The position numbers were made by a program, and so were the translations under genes. The notes under the pieces were generated by a model, which was given only the letters and a program-made list of their open reading frames with translations, did not search any database and was not told the DNA's origin. 15,268 nt of DNA from Chlamydiota bacterium (GTDB lineage: Bacteria; Auribacterota; UBA3054; B51-G9): assembly GCA_003648225.1 (NCBI GenBank), contig QMOL01000034.1, positions 1 to 15,268 on the forward strand. The letters run 5' to 3'. Of the stretch, positions 1-6,979 are shown in pieces; positions within the stretch are counted from its first letter, which is position 1; each line of letters begins with the position of its first letter.

Positions 1-210
1 TCTTACATATCTCTCTTTCGGTTTTTCCGAATACCATATCCCATCTCGTATATAACCATCTCTGACCAGCATAGGGGATGGGTTTTCGCATTTACATCCC
101 CCGAGACCGATTATTTTTTCGCATTTTGTGCAAAACCTTGTCGAAACACACCGGTGTTTCTTCTCACCGATGTGTGCCCCGCATTTGGGGCATTTTTTTG
201 TTTTTTTCAT
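1..210 (-). CDS. Cys-rich zinc-ribbon-like small protein, C-terminus beyond the left edge
   Basis: The minus strand is open for 70 codons from an ATG at 208-210 to the first base of the window, so the C-terminus is missing. The first 41 residues hold seven cysteines: C7-x2-C10, C21, C27-x2-C30 and C39-x-C41, plus H13 and H19. This spacing suggests one or two structural zinc knuckles. The rest (residues 42-70) is polar and contains a tryptophan-tyrosine pair (W59-Y60). The gene follows the PLD-like gene on the same strand after 166 nt. No strong Shine-Dalgarno is visible, only a weak GGA just before the ATG. I do not recognise the family. It could be a nucleic-acid-binding ribbon or a small metal-binding adaptor. 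That it is coding rests on the clean reading frame and the paired CxxC motifs. Confidence 0.6.
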   Translation of the reverse strand, partial: MKKTKKCPKCGAHIGEKKHRCVSTRFCTKCEKIIGLGGCKCENPSPMLVRDGYIRDGIWYSEKPKERYVR

Positions 211-281
211 TTTCCATTTGATTTTTATTCTTTATTTGAAATTTATATTTATGGGATTTATTCCCAATCTTTATAAAGTAA

Positions 282-302
282 AGCATCCCGGATCCCGATG
301 CT
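282..302 (-). terminator. hairpin between the PLD-like and zinc-ribbon genes, possible weak terminator
   Basis: A 6-bp inverted repeat (AGCATC at 282-287, GATGCT at 297-302) encloses a GC-rich 9-nt loop. On the minus strand it is followed by an AT-rich stretch (TTACTTTATAAA), not a true U-run. About 20 nt further along, TGGGA and TCCCA form a second 5-bp hairpin around 252-265. Both lie in the 166-nt gap downstream of the PLD-like gene. They may end or attenuate the three-gene transcript before the zinc-ribbon gene, or act as an mRNA 3'-end stabiliser. Confidence 0.3.
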
Positions 303-376
303 CTTAAGACCGGGACCATTGATCTTCTCTCGGGAATGTGTTAGGTGGATTTTTTGATATCCGGAACATCATTACG

Positions 377-901
377 TCATATTAACATCTCCCTATAATC
401 CGCGCAATATTCTTTTCGTTTACATTTCCCGCAAAACTTGCCCATCCAGAGAGAATCAAACTGCTCCATTATTTGAGAAACAATTAATTCATCATCGGTA
501 ATAATTCCTGATTCAAAATTTCTCCGCGTTTCACTTTTGGCACCCATTCCCGCGCCTGTAAGGTTCGCGCTTCCTGAATAAGCGAATTTGCCGTCGAGTA
601 TAACACATTTAAAATGAATTCGAGGGCATAGAATTCGTTCCAACCCTGAAATCAGATTTTTGTATTTATCAAAATCTTCGCGAAAAACAGGTCCCGGTTC
701 TTTCGCGTGAATTAAACGAACAGAAACATTTTTGCCTATCAACTCCGATAAGAGTTTAAGAAACGGGATCATTTCTGTTCCGCGTTTAATATACATATCT
801 TTGATATCTGAAGTGCCAATCCAAACAAAATCCTTTGCTTTTGGAACAGCATTTAAAATCACTTGTTCATAAATTTCTTTATCCGTAATAAATTCTATCA
901 T
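377..901 (-). CDS. small single-HKD phospholipase D-like protein with a Cys-rich tail
   Basis: This is a 174-residue protein of the PLD superfamily, which includes Nuc-type nucleases and phosphatidyl transferases. One HKD motif is complete: H96-x-K98-x4-D103-x6-G110-S111-x-N113. Proteins with a single HKD normally dimerise to build the active site. An earlier HAK at residues 65-67 may be a degenerate relic. The C-terminus carries C157-x2-C160-x5-C166, unusual for the family and possibly a metal site. The ATG at 899-901 is preferred because it overlaps the TGA of the upstream ADP-ribosylglycohydrolase gene in an ATGA junction. A GTG three codons earlier (908-910) is the alternative start. There is no signal peptide, so it probably acts in the cytoplasm. 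The substrate (DNA, RNA or lipid) cannot be told from the sequence. Confidence 0.85.
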   Translation of the reverse strand: MIEFITDKEIYEQVILNAVPKAKDFVWIGTSDIKDMYIKRGTEMIPFLKLLSELIGKNVSVRLIHAKEPGPVFREDFDKYKNLISGLERILCPRIHFKCVILDGKFAYSGSANLTGAGMGAKSETRRNFESGIITDDELIVSQIMEQFDSLWMGKFCGKCKRKEYCADYREMLI

Positions 902-2910
902 TTTTCCCACGGAAAAACCACCCCGTTAAGTTTTACCAAAGAATGAAAGCAACTGAAATCATAAGCGGTCGTAAAAAATGCCTGAACAGGTTTTTCACCT
1001 CGCTCAAGCTTTATTACAAAAATATTCCAGCCTTTCGGAAGTGTAACGTCAACCGCGTTGACAAGTTCCCAGCGATGTTCTTTCCATTCTATTTCGGGAT
1101 CGACGTCACCGACTACTGCCGGTCTGCACGGCACAATTGTTTGAGTTTGATTTTCTTCTTTTCCGTTAATCCATATTTTCATTCTGTGATTATTCGGGAC
1201 ACCAATGCGTGTGAGTTTTTCCTCAGGATTGTACGCGTGGTACCGCAAATAAATCACTCCCGGCTTGTTGTTAAAAAAATGTTCAACTTTCAGTTCATCG
1301 TCTTTTAAATCTAAAATTTCCCAGTCATCTCCTTGAAAATCTTTGGAAATATTTTCCGGAATTGTGTCAGTATCTTCGAGTCTCTGTCCTTCAAAAACTT
1401 TCGAAATAAGCCAACGGCGCGCACCAAGCATAACTATCGGAACAGCTTTAATCGCGGAGCGTTCTTCAACATCCAAAAGCAGAAATGCGCGGTTGGAAAT
1501 TTGCATTTTAGTTTTGTCCGTGCAACTAAATTCCACTTCAAAAGAAATGTTCTCGTTCGCTACAATTTCTTGTTTGTGGTTCAGAATGTCGCATCGAGAA
1601 ACACAACTTACTGAAAAGCCGTCAGGCAAGCTAATCTTTGCTGAAATTTTTAAAGTCTCCGGACTTGTGTTTTTAACTGTTATAATTACTTTCACCGGTT
1701 CCAAAACGGAAATCACCGGCTCTTCGTTATAAGCGATGGTAACATCAAGATGAGTTAAAATATGAACAATATTATCTTGCGGCCGCGAAAGAATTTCATT
1801 GATAATATTCATATCCACAAGCGAATTTTGAATCGTGGACAGGGAATTTCGCGCAACGTTGCCCCAAGCTCCTGCTTTGCAATTCAGATCATTTACCAAT
1901 TGAACTTTGTCGTGATGTTTCGCAAGAAGCTGACGTGTAATGGCAATGGTTCGGTCAGTAAGTTCATCAACATCTTCAGGAACCTGAACATGAATAATTC
2001 CCGGAGGAGGAGTAAGAACTATTTTGTTGCCAAGAGGTTTAATCCATTTTTCCGGCAAAGCTTTCGCTCCATGAATAATTCCCAAAATTGAGCCGAGGGT
2101 CGCAGCGGTACAATCGGTATCGTAGCCGCAATTCATAGCTTTACAAAGCGAGTCTCCGAAATTTTCTCCGTAGAGCCAGCCGATAGTTTGGAATCCTAAA
2201 TTAATTGGCGAATGCTGAGCAAAAGGATGTTTTGCAAATTCATAAACGGCGTTGCGGGCTTCAAGCCAGCTCTTCCCGGCTGCATGCTCTTCGCGGGCAA
2301 GGCGAATTGTCTGTGCGGTTTTGCATTCTTCAGGAATAACAGAAAGTCCGATGTCGAGCAGAGAATCACGGTCCGAAATCACAAATGCCGCTGATTCAAG
2401 TGAGGCATTGAAAAGTTCGCCATAAACACTTTCTCCCCCGGCATGGTCGCAGACAGCATCGTGCCAGGCGTAATCCACGGCGACATGAGGAAGTCCCGGC
2501 GCGATACACGCCCAAATCTCCGAGCGAATCGGGCAACCCATACAATCTTTAAAAGGATTATTATGTTTTCCTGATATGGGCGGCGCAAGACCTTTTCGCA
2601 AATTGGTTTTATGGCAACCGTATTCATCCGGACAATATCCGATATGGTTCATCCAATATTCAGCAAAATCTTTGCAGGTAACTTCAAGTCCCTTTTCTTC
2701 AAGCATTATCAACCAGATAAGCTGGATTTCGAGGTCATCGTTCGGCAGACCTCCTTCTTCCATTTTAGTATAAAAGGAAACATCGAAAGTTTTTTCGTTT
2801 CCCCACATTTTTTCGTGCGGCGCGCCGAGTGATCCGCCGGCGTTTTTACCTAACCAGCATCCCATCACTTTATCGCGATAAACAGATTCGGATAATTTAA
2901 TAGTATTCAC
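898..2910 (-). CDS. ADP-ribosylglycohydrolase-family protein with C-terminal beta domains
   Basis: This 670-residue protein begins with an all-helical ADP-ribosylglycohydrolase (ARH/DraG) domain, roughly residues 10-335. The two acidic metal-binding stretches of that fold are present in variant form: N57-D58-D59 near the N-terminus and G262-Y-D264-T-D266 near the C-terminal end. Between them, DHAGGESVYGELF (155-167) matches the conserved central block. Residues 385-490 look like an Ig-like or CARDB-type beta-sandwich. Residues 545-650 look like a jelly-roll ligand-binding domain, with a MKIWINGK strand and a LPKGWN turn. The family removes ADP-ribose or related N-glycosides, but this long architecture may act on a sugar nucleoside or glycan instead. 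No signal peptide is visible. The GTG start (2908-2910) overlaps the phosphatase stop as GTGA, and a GAGG at 2919-2922 gives it a Shine-Dalgarno inside the upstream gene. Confidence 0.88.
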   Translation of the reverse strand: MNTIKLSESVYRDKVMGCWLGKNAGGSLGAPHEKMWGNEKTFDVSFYTKMEEGGLPNDDLEIQLIWLIMLEEKGLEVTCKDFAEYWMNHIGYCPDEYGCHKTNLRKGLAPPISGKHNNPFKDCMGCPIRSEIWACIAPGLPHVAVDYAWHDAVCDHAGGESVYGELFNASLESAAFVISDRDSLLDIGLSVIPEECKTAQTIRLAREEHAAGKSWLEARNAVYEFAKHPFAQHSPINLGFQTIGWLYGENFGDSLCKAMNCGYDTDCTAATLGSILGIIHGAKALPEKWIKPLGNKIVLTPPPGIIHVQVPEDVDELTDRTIAITRQLLAKHHDKVQLVNDLNCKAGAWGNVARNSLSTIQNSLVDMNIINEILSRPQDNIVHILTHLDVTIAYNEEPVISVLEPVKVIITVKNTSPETLKISAKISLPDGFSVSCVSRCDILNHKQEIVANENISFEVEFSCTDKTKMQISNRAFLLLDVEERSAIKAVPIVMLGARRWLISKVFEGQRLEDTDTIPENISKDFQGDDWEILDLKDDELKVEHFFNNKPGVIYLRYHAYNPEEKLTRIGVPNNHRMKIWINGKEENQTQTIVPCRPAVVGDVDPEIEWKEHRWELVNAVDVTLPKGWNIFVIKLERGEKPVQAFFTTAYDFSCFHSLVKLNGVVFPWEK

Positions 2911-4835
2911 AGTTTGTACCTCAAAGCAAGAACGGTAATATCGTCCGACTGCGGTGTATCTTCAGCAAATTTCCGAACTATTTCAAGGACTTCACAAACG
3001 ATTTTTTCGGCTGAAAGATTAACGAGCGAAGCGAGTTCATCCTGAAGTTTTTCGTCAGAAAAAAGTTCACCGTTTTTGTTAAAGGCTTCAGTAACGCCAT
3101 CAGTATAAAGAAAGATTAGATCACCATGTTTAAGGGTAATTTTTTCGGTTACGACGTCCGGATTTTCGATAGCGCCCAAAGCGCATCCGTTTTCCATTTT
3201 AAGAAAGGAAACGTCTTTATTTCCTCTGGCAATTAAAGGGGGGTTATGCCCGGCATTAGCGAATTTAATTTCACCTGTTTTAATATTAAGCACAGCGAGA
3301 AATACTGTAACGAACAAGCACGTATCATTATTTTGCACAGCTTCAAAATTAACCCTCTTAAGAATTTCAGAGGGGTCGTAAGACTGCATAGCAATACCTT
3401 TAATCAAAGTTTTGGTAACTGCCATAAAAAGAGCGGCCGGAACGCCTTTACCAGAGACATCACCGATAAAAAAGCAAAGATTATCTTCATCAATAAAAAA
3501 GAAATCATACAAATCGCCGCCTACTTCTTTCGCGGGATTCAAAGCGGCAAACATATCAAATTCTTTTCTTCCGGTAAAAGGCGGAATTACTTTTGGAACC
3601 ATACCCATTTGAATTTCGTGTCCAATAGCAAGTTCACTTCCCATTCTTTCTTTTGCAATTGTCGCTTCAGTGAGATCTTTAATATATTTTTTCAGAGAAG
3701 CTTTCATATAAGCAAAGGCAAGAGCTAATTTACCAACTTCATCTTTCTGTTTAAACACCGGGATTTCTACATCAAAATCCCCGTTGGAAATACTTTTTGT
3801 AGTTAAAGATAGCTGGCGCAATGGATGAGTAATCGAATTAGCAATTAAAGCAATAATCAAGGAAATAAATAAAATACCGAGAATTCCAAAAAGCATAACT
3901 GTATGATGCAGCTTCTCCACGACTTCCATAAGCTCAATTTGCGGGAAGAAAATCCCTAATGACCATTGGCATGAAGGCATCCATGAATAGCTAACCCAAT
4001 ATTTTTTATCGGAATCAAAAATTCTATCACATTGTCCGAAGCCTGTTTTTCCCGATATCATTTTTTTAACTATATCGAGCATTTGATTATTATTCTGTAC
4101 AATTGAAATGTCAAAAACATTTGAATTCATAATAAAATCTAATTTAGGATGTGTAATAAATTTCCCGGATTTCGAAATAGTAAATGCATAGCCCGATTTG
4201 CTTATTTTAATGTCAGAAACAAATGACTGCAGCCATTCAAGTGACACATCAGCTGTAACAACACCTTTAAAAACTTTCTTACCGTCAACAGTGGAATAAA
4301 AAGGAACTGAATATGTTGACATTATAACGTTTCCCGCGCCCTTATCGAAATAAGGTTCCGACCAGACAGGTTTACCAAGCTTTTTAGGAAGTTTGTACCA
4401 ATCCCAGTTAAAGTAATTATAATTGGTGGTTCCCAGATTAGAAAAAGACTCATTATTATTATTTTTACAGAGGTAAGGCGCAAAATAATAAGAATCGTAT
4501 TTAAAAGCGTAAGGCTCATAAGCAATTGTCGCGCCATAAATATTCGAATTATATGAAACAATAACTTTTAAAAGATTAGTGATATCATACTGATTAATGT
4601 CGGTGTCATCGAGCACCAGAGCTATTGTTTCCGGAATCTTCTGAATAGGAATAATATAACTCTCAATTTTATTAGCTGTTGCTACGGCAAGGTTTACGGC
4701 ATTTTTTTCTATTCCATGAATAATTATCTTTCTGGACTTTGAATAATTGTAACTAAAAACCAAAGTGAATATTATTGCACTGCTTGCAATAATAAAAAAT
4801 GTGAGTTTAAAGGCTATACCTCTGTTACGGAACAT
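2907..4835 (-). CDS. dCache-HAMP-SpoIIE (PP2C-type) membrane sensor phosphatase
   Basis: Domain order (642 residues): TM1 at about 11-29; an extracytoplasmic dCache-type sensor at about 40-300, with the typical WSEPYFD segment at 158-164; TM2 at about 312-333; HAMP at 334-388; a short helical linker; then a SpoIIE/RsbU phosphatase at 405-642. The phosphatase motifs are intact: GGDLYD (439-444), GDVSGKG (458-464), NAGHNPP (527-533), YTDGVTEA (577-584) and SDDITVL (630-636). Proteins of this type sense a small extracellular molecule and dephosphorylate a phospho-serine on a STAS-domain antagonist in partner-switching pathways. A fitting STAS gene lies about 1.9 kb away on the other strand. The ATG at 4833-4835 puts TM1 close to the N-terminus. 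A TTG at 4868 would add 11 residues and is less likely. It is the first gene of the operon with the ARH and PLD genes. Confidence 0.93.
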   Translation of the reverse strand: MFRNRGIAFKLTFFIIASSAIIFTLVFSYNYSKSRKIIIHGIEKNAVNLAVATANKIESYIIPIQKIPETIALVLDDTDINQYDITNLLKVIVSYNSNIYGATIAYEPYAFKYDSYYFAPYLCKNNNNESFSNLGTTNYNYFNWDWYKLPKKLGKPVWSEPYFDKGAGNVIMSTYSVPFYSTVDGKKVFKGVVTADVSLEWLQSFVSDIKISKSGYAFTISKSGKFITHPKLDFIMNSNVFDISIVQNNNQMLDIVKKMISGKTGFGQCDRIFDSDKKYWVSYSWMPSCQWSLGIFFPQIELMEVVEKLHHTVMLFGILGILFISLIIALIANSITHPLRQLSLTTKSISNGDFDVEIPVFKQKDEVGKLALAFAYMKASLKKYIKDLTEATIAKERMGSELAIGHEIQMGMVPKVIPPFTGRKEFDMFAALNPAKEVGGDLYDFFFIDEDNLCFFIGDVSGKGVPAALFMAVTKTLIKGIAMQSYDPSEILKRVNFEAVQNNDTCLFVTVFLAVLNIKTGEIKFANAGHNPPLIARGNKDVSFLKMENGCALGAIENPDVVTEKITLKHGDLIFLYTDGVTEAFNKNGELFSDEKLQDELASLVNLSAEKIVCEVLEIVRKFAEDTPQSDDITVLALRYKL

Positions 4836-4875
4836 ATTTTTTATTCTTTGTTCTTTGTTCGCTAACAATCAACGT

Positions 4876-4902
4876 ATGCCGGTTGTTATTCAATACCGGC
4901 AT
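4876..4902 (-). promoter_or_regulatory. leader hairpin upstream of the phosphatase gene
   Basis: A perfect 8-bp inverted repeat (ATGCCGGT at 4876-4883, ACCGGCAT at 4895-4902) encloses an 11-nt AT-rich loop. It lies about 40 nt upstream of the phosphatase ATG, inside the predicted mRNA leader. The 8-mer TCGCTAAC occurs in the same orientation on both sides of it, at 4859-4866 and 4910-4917. It could be an RNA control element, an operator, or the core of a small interspersed repeat. Its function is unknown. Confidence 0.4.
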
Positions 4903-4996
4903 TCACGGGTCGCTAACGCATATTTATTTATTGACTATTCAATCAACTGCTACTAGTGCCTGACCCCAAACCTCTCATTCATATTTTTCGATCCGA

Positions 4997-5030
4997 AGTA
5001 CCGGCGATATTTTTTTGTTATCATGGTACT
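4997..5030 (-). promoter_or_regulatory. 5'-end stem-loop of the phosphatase operon transcript
   Basis: AGTACC (4997-5002) pairs with GGTACT (5025-5030), and an inner GATA (5006-5009) pairs with TATC (5018-5021) around an A-rich loop when read on the minus strand. The outer arm begins at the transcription start expected from the promoter at 5036-5064. The transcript would therefore start with this hairpin, a layout that usually protects mRNA from 5'-end-dependent decay. It may instead be an operator at the start site. Confidence 0.35.
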
Positions 5031-5035
5031 ATATA

Positions 5036-5064
5036 ATTATAACTAAAGTAACGATAAATTACAA
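5036..5064 (-). promoter_or_regulatory. predicted sigma70-type promoter of the phosphatase-ARH-PLD operon
   Basis: On the minus strand the -35 hexamer is TTGTAA (5059-5064) and the -10 hexamer is a perfect TATAAT (5036-5041), with a 17-bp spacer. Transcription should start near 5029, giving a leader of about 190 nt before the ATG at 4835. The promoter at 12895-12923 has the same two hexamers and the same spacing. Confidence 0.65.
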
Positions 5065-5181
5065 ACAAAACTTTTCCCCGGCTCCGACGATTAAATTGCG
5101 GGAATGTTAAAATTTATTAAAATATCTGCATAATTAATTTATTGTTCAGTACCCAAAACAAAAATTCTTCTGTCTTGTTAA

Positions 5182-5210
5182 TTGCGAAAAAAAAACAACT
5201 GTGATATAAT
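5182..5210 (+). promoter_or_regulatory. predicted extended -10 promoter of the aldehyde dehydrogenase gene
   Basis: The -35 hexamer is TTGCGA (5182-5187) and the -10 is a perfect TATAAT (5205-5210), with a 17-bp spacer and a TGA just before the -10 (extended -10, TGN). Transcription should start near 5217, leaving a leader of about 36 nt. Confidence 0.6.
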
Positions 5211-5242
5211 AATAAAAGTTTAAATCATTTCAATATTAAGTC

Positions 5243-5248
5243 AGGAGA
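5243..5248 (+). promoter_or_regulatory. ribosome binding site of the aldehyde dehydrogenase gene
   Basis: AGGAGA lies 4 nt upstream of the ATG at 5253 and is the clearest Shine-Dalgarno sequence in the window. Most other starts here have none or only a weak one. It fixes the start codon of this gene and suggests strong translation. Confidence 0.75.
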
Positions 5249-5252
5249 AATT

Positions 5253-6680
5253 ATGAGTCAAACAACAGATATAAACGCGGTGGTAAGAAAAGCAAAAGCC
5301 GCAGCGGCAATTTTCGGTCAGCTTTCACAGAAACACGTTGATAAAATAGTATATGAAGTTTGTAAGGCCGGATTTGATAACCGTATTAAATTAGCAAAAC
5401 TTGCCGTAGAGGAAACACAATTAGGAAAATGGGAAGATAAAGTAATAAAGAATGTTGTTGCCACACAATACATTTACGAAGACATTAAAAACGAAAAAAC
5501 AGTGGGAATAATATCTGAAAACAAAAAAACCGGCATTATTGAAATCGCTGAACCTATAGGTCCAATCTTCGCCATCACTCCTGTAACAAACCCCACGTCG
5601 ACTGTACTTTTTAAAATTCTGATCGCTTTAAAATCGAGAAATCCAATTATTATCAGACCTCATACTAAAGCGCTTAACTGTTCCGGTAAAACGGCGCAAA
5701 TTTGTTATGAAGCCGCGATAAAAGCCGACGCGCCGGATGAATGTATCCAATGGCTCGGACGCACAACACGCGATGAAACACACGAATTAATGGCACATAA
5801 AGATCTTTCACTCATCCTGGCTACCGGCGGAGGCAGTCTTGTTCGCGCAGCGTATAGTTCTGGTACGCCCGCTATAGGAGTTGGTGCCGGGAATGTTCCG
5901 GCATTGATAGAGAAAAGCGCTGATATTCCTTTTGCAGTCGAACAAATTTTTATATCCAAAACGTTTGATAACGGAACAGTTTGTGCAAGTGAACAATCAA
6001 TTATAGTTGAAGAAAGTGTGGCTAAAAATACGATTAAAGAAATGATATCAAGGGGTGCTTATTTTCTTTCACCGGAAGAAATTAAGAAAGTGGAAAAAAT
6101 CGCCTATAACAAGGAACGTGGAATTATGAATGCCGATATTATCGGGCAGCCGGCAGAAAAAATCGCTGAAATAGCAGGCGTAAATGTTCCTGTCGGAACT
6201 AAATTGCTTGTTGCTCCGCTTGACGGAGTTGGTGATGAATACCCGCTTTCATCGGAAATACTCGCCCCAATAATTGCTTTTTATGAAGCTGAAGATTTTG
6301 ATACCGCGGTAAATATATGTATCGACCTGAATTTTTATGGCGGCACCGGTCACACGGCAAGTATATTTTCAAACAATAATGAAAAGATAAAAGATTTCGC
6401 GCAATTGATGGATGCCGGCAGAATAGTTGTTAATACCCCGTCATCACAAGGCGGTGTTGGCGGAATGTATAACACGCTTCACACATCATTTACTCTTGGC
6501 TGCGGCACACGCGGAAATAACAGTACAACAGACAATATCACGGCAACACATCTATTAAACATACAAAGAATAGCGAAGCGTCGTGACAATGAACGGTTTG
6601 TGAGATTTGATTCAGCTAAATATTTTGATGAGGCATTGGATTTTAACATTCTTGAAAGAGAATTTAACTTAAACTATTGA
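5253..6680 (+). CDS. CoA-acylating aldehyde dehydrogenase, AdhE N-terminal type
   Basis: This is a 475-residue NAD-dependent aldehyde dehydrogenase of the acylating group: acetaldehyde + CoA + NAD+ to acetyl-CoA + NADH, usually run in reverse during ethanol formation. The catalytic cysteine is C244 in KTFDNGTVCASEQ (236-248), a form typical of the first half of bifunctional AdhE. EPIGPIFAITPVTNP (100-114) and the glycine-rich TGGGSLV (191-197) belong to the nucleotide-binding domain. The length fits a stand-alone aldehyde dehydrogenase; the iron alcohol dehydrogenase half of AdhE is absent. It has no N-terminal extension like the shell-targeting peptide of PduP/EutE, and no microcompartment gene is nearby. 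A longer-chain acyl substrate is possible. It has its own promoter and strong RBS, and the STAS gene follows with essentially no gap. Confidence 0.9.
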   Translation: MSQTTDINAVVRKAKAAAAIFGQLSQKHVDKIVYEVCKAGFDNRIKLAKLAVEETQLGKWEDKVIKNVVATQYIYEDIKNEKTVGIISENKKTGIIEIAEPIGPIFAITPVTNPTSTVLFKILIALKSRNPIIIRPHTKALNCSGKTAQICYEAAIKADAPDECIQWLGRTTRDETHELMAHKDLSLILATGGGSLVRAAYSSGTPAIGVGAGNVPALIEKSADIPFAVEQIFISKTFDNGTVCASEQSIIVEESVAKNTIKEMISRGAYFLSPEEIKKVEKIAYNKERGIMNADIIGQPAEKIAEIAGVNVPVGTKLLVAPLDGVGDEYPLSSEILAPIIAFYEAEDFDTAVNICIDLNFYGGTGHTASIFSNNNEKIKDFAQLMDAGRIVVNTPSSQGGVGGMYNTLHTSFTLGCGTRGNNSTTDNITATHLLNIQRIAKRRDNERFVRFDSAKYFDEALDFNILEREFNLNY

Positions 6681-6685
6681 TTATT

Positions 6686-6979
6686 ATGATAAACTATGAT
6701 TTAACTGACGAAAAACTTGTATGTACATTTTCCGGTATATTAAATAGCGCGGAATGTCAGAAATATCAAGAAGAGTTAATATTAAAAATAAGGCAGGTGG
6801 AACTTCCGGTTGTTTTTAACTTGAAAGAAGTTGATTATATCGCGTCAGGTTTTTTAAGAATCTGCATACACATTCCAAAATCAATTGGAAGTGAAAACTT
6901 TTCAATAATTAATGTCTCTCCGCATGTGAAAAAAGTCTTTAAACTATCAGGCTTTGATAACCATTTGAATATTAAATAA
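6686..6979 (+). CDS. single STAS-domain protein, anti-sigma-factor antagonist-like
   Basis: This 97-residue protein consists of one STAS domain. Strand PVVFNLKEVDYI (41-52) leads to S54 in ASGFLRI, which aligns with the phosphorylated serine of SpoIIAA (MDSSGLG). The aspartate before that serine is alanine here. The last part, FSIINVSPHVKKVFKLSGFD (72-91), is the usual final strand and helix. Such proteins bind an anti-sigma factor or other kinase when unphosphorylated and are reset by a SpoIIE-type phosphatase. One is encoded divergently upstream (2907-4835), but no switch kinase is in the window. The ATG at 6686-6688 is preferred. A TTG at 6677 overlapping the aldehyde dehydrogenase stop is the alternative and adds three residues. 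It is co-transcribed with the dehydrogenase. Its 3' end overlaps the convergent dctM gene by 8 nt. Confidence 0.85.
   Translation: MINYDLTDEKLVCTFSGILNSAECQKYQEELILKIRQVELPVVFNLKEVDYIASGFLRICIHIPKSIGSENFSIINVSPHVKKVFKLSGFDNHLNIK

Noticed and set aside
943..2832. Several plus-strand frames of 60-130 residues over the ADP-ribosylglycohydrolase gene
   Set aside because: They lie wholly antisense to a gene with clear family motifs, have no sensible domains or RBS, and their composition is that of a shadow frame.
377..2910. Anti-phage defence system built from the ARH-like and PLD-like genes
   Set aside because: No toxin ADP-ribosyltransferase, other defence gene or mobile element is nearby, and the ARH protein has C-terminal domains more typical of glycan-related enzymes. 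The unusual gene order is reported as a finding, without this label.
4836..4868. TTG start at 4868 for the phosphatase
   Set aside because: It has no Shine-Dalgarno and adds 11 charged residues before the first membrane helix, while an ATG at 4835 gives a standard N-terminus.
5253..6680. Bacterial microcompartment locus around the aldehyde dehydrogenase
   Set aside because: No shell protein or diol/ethanolamine enzyme is present, and the protein lacks a targeting extension.
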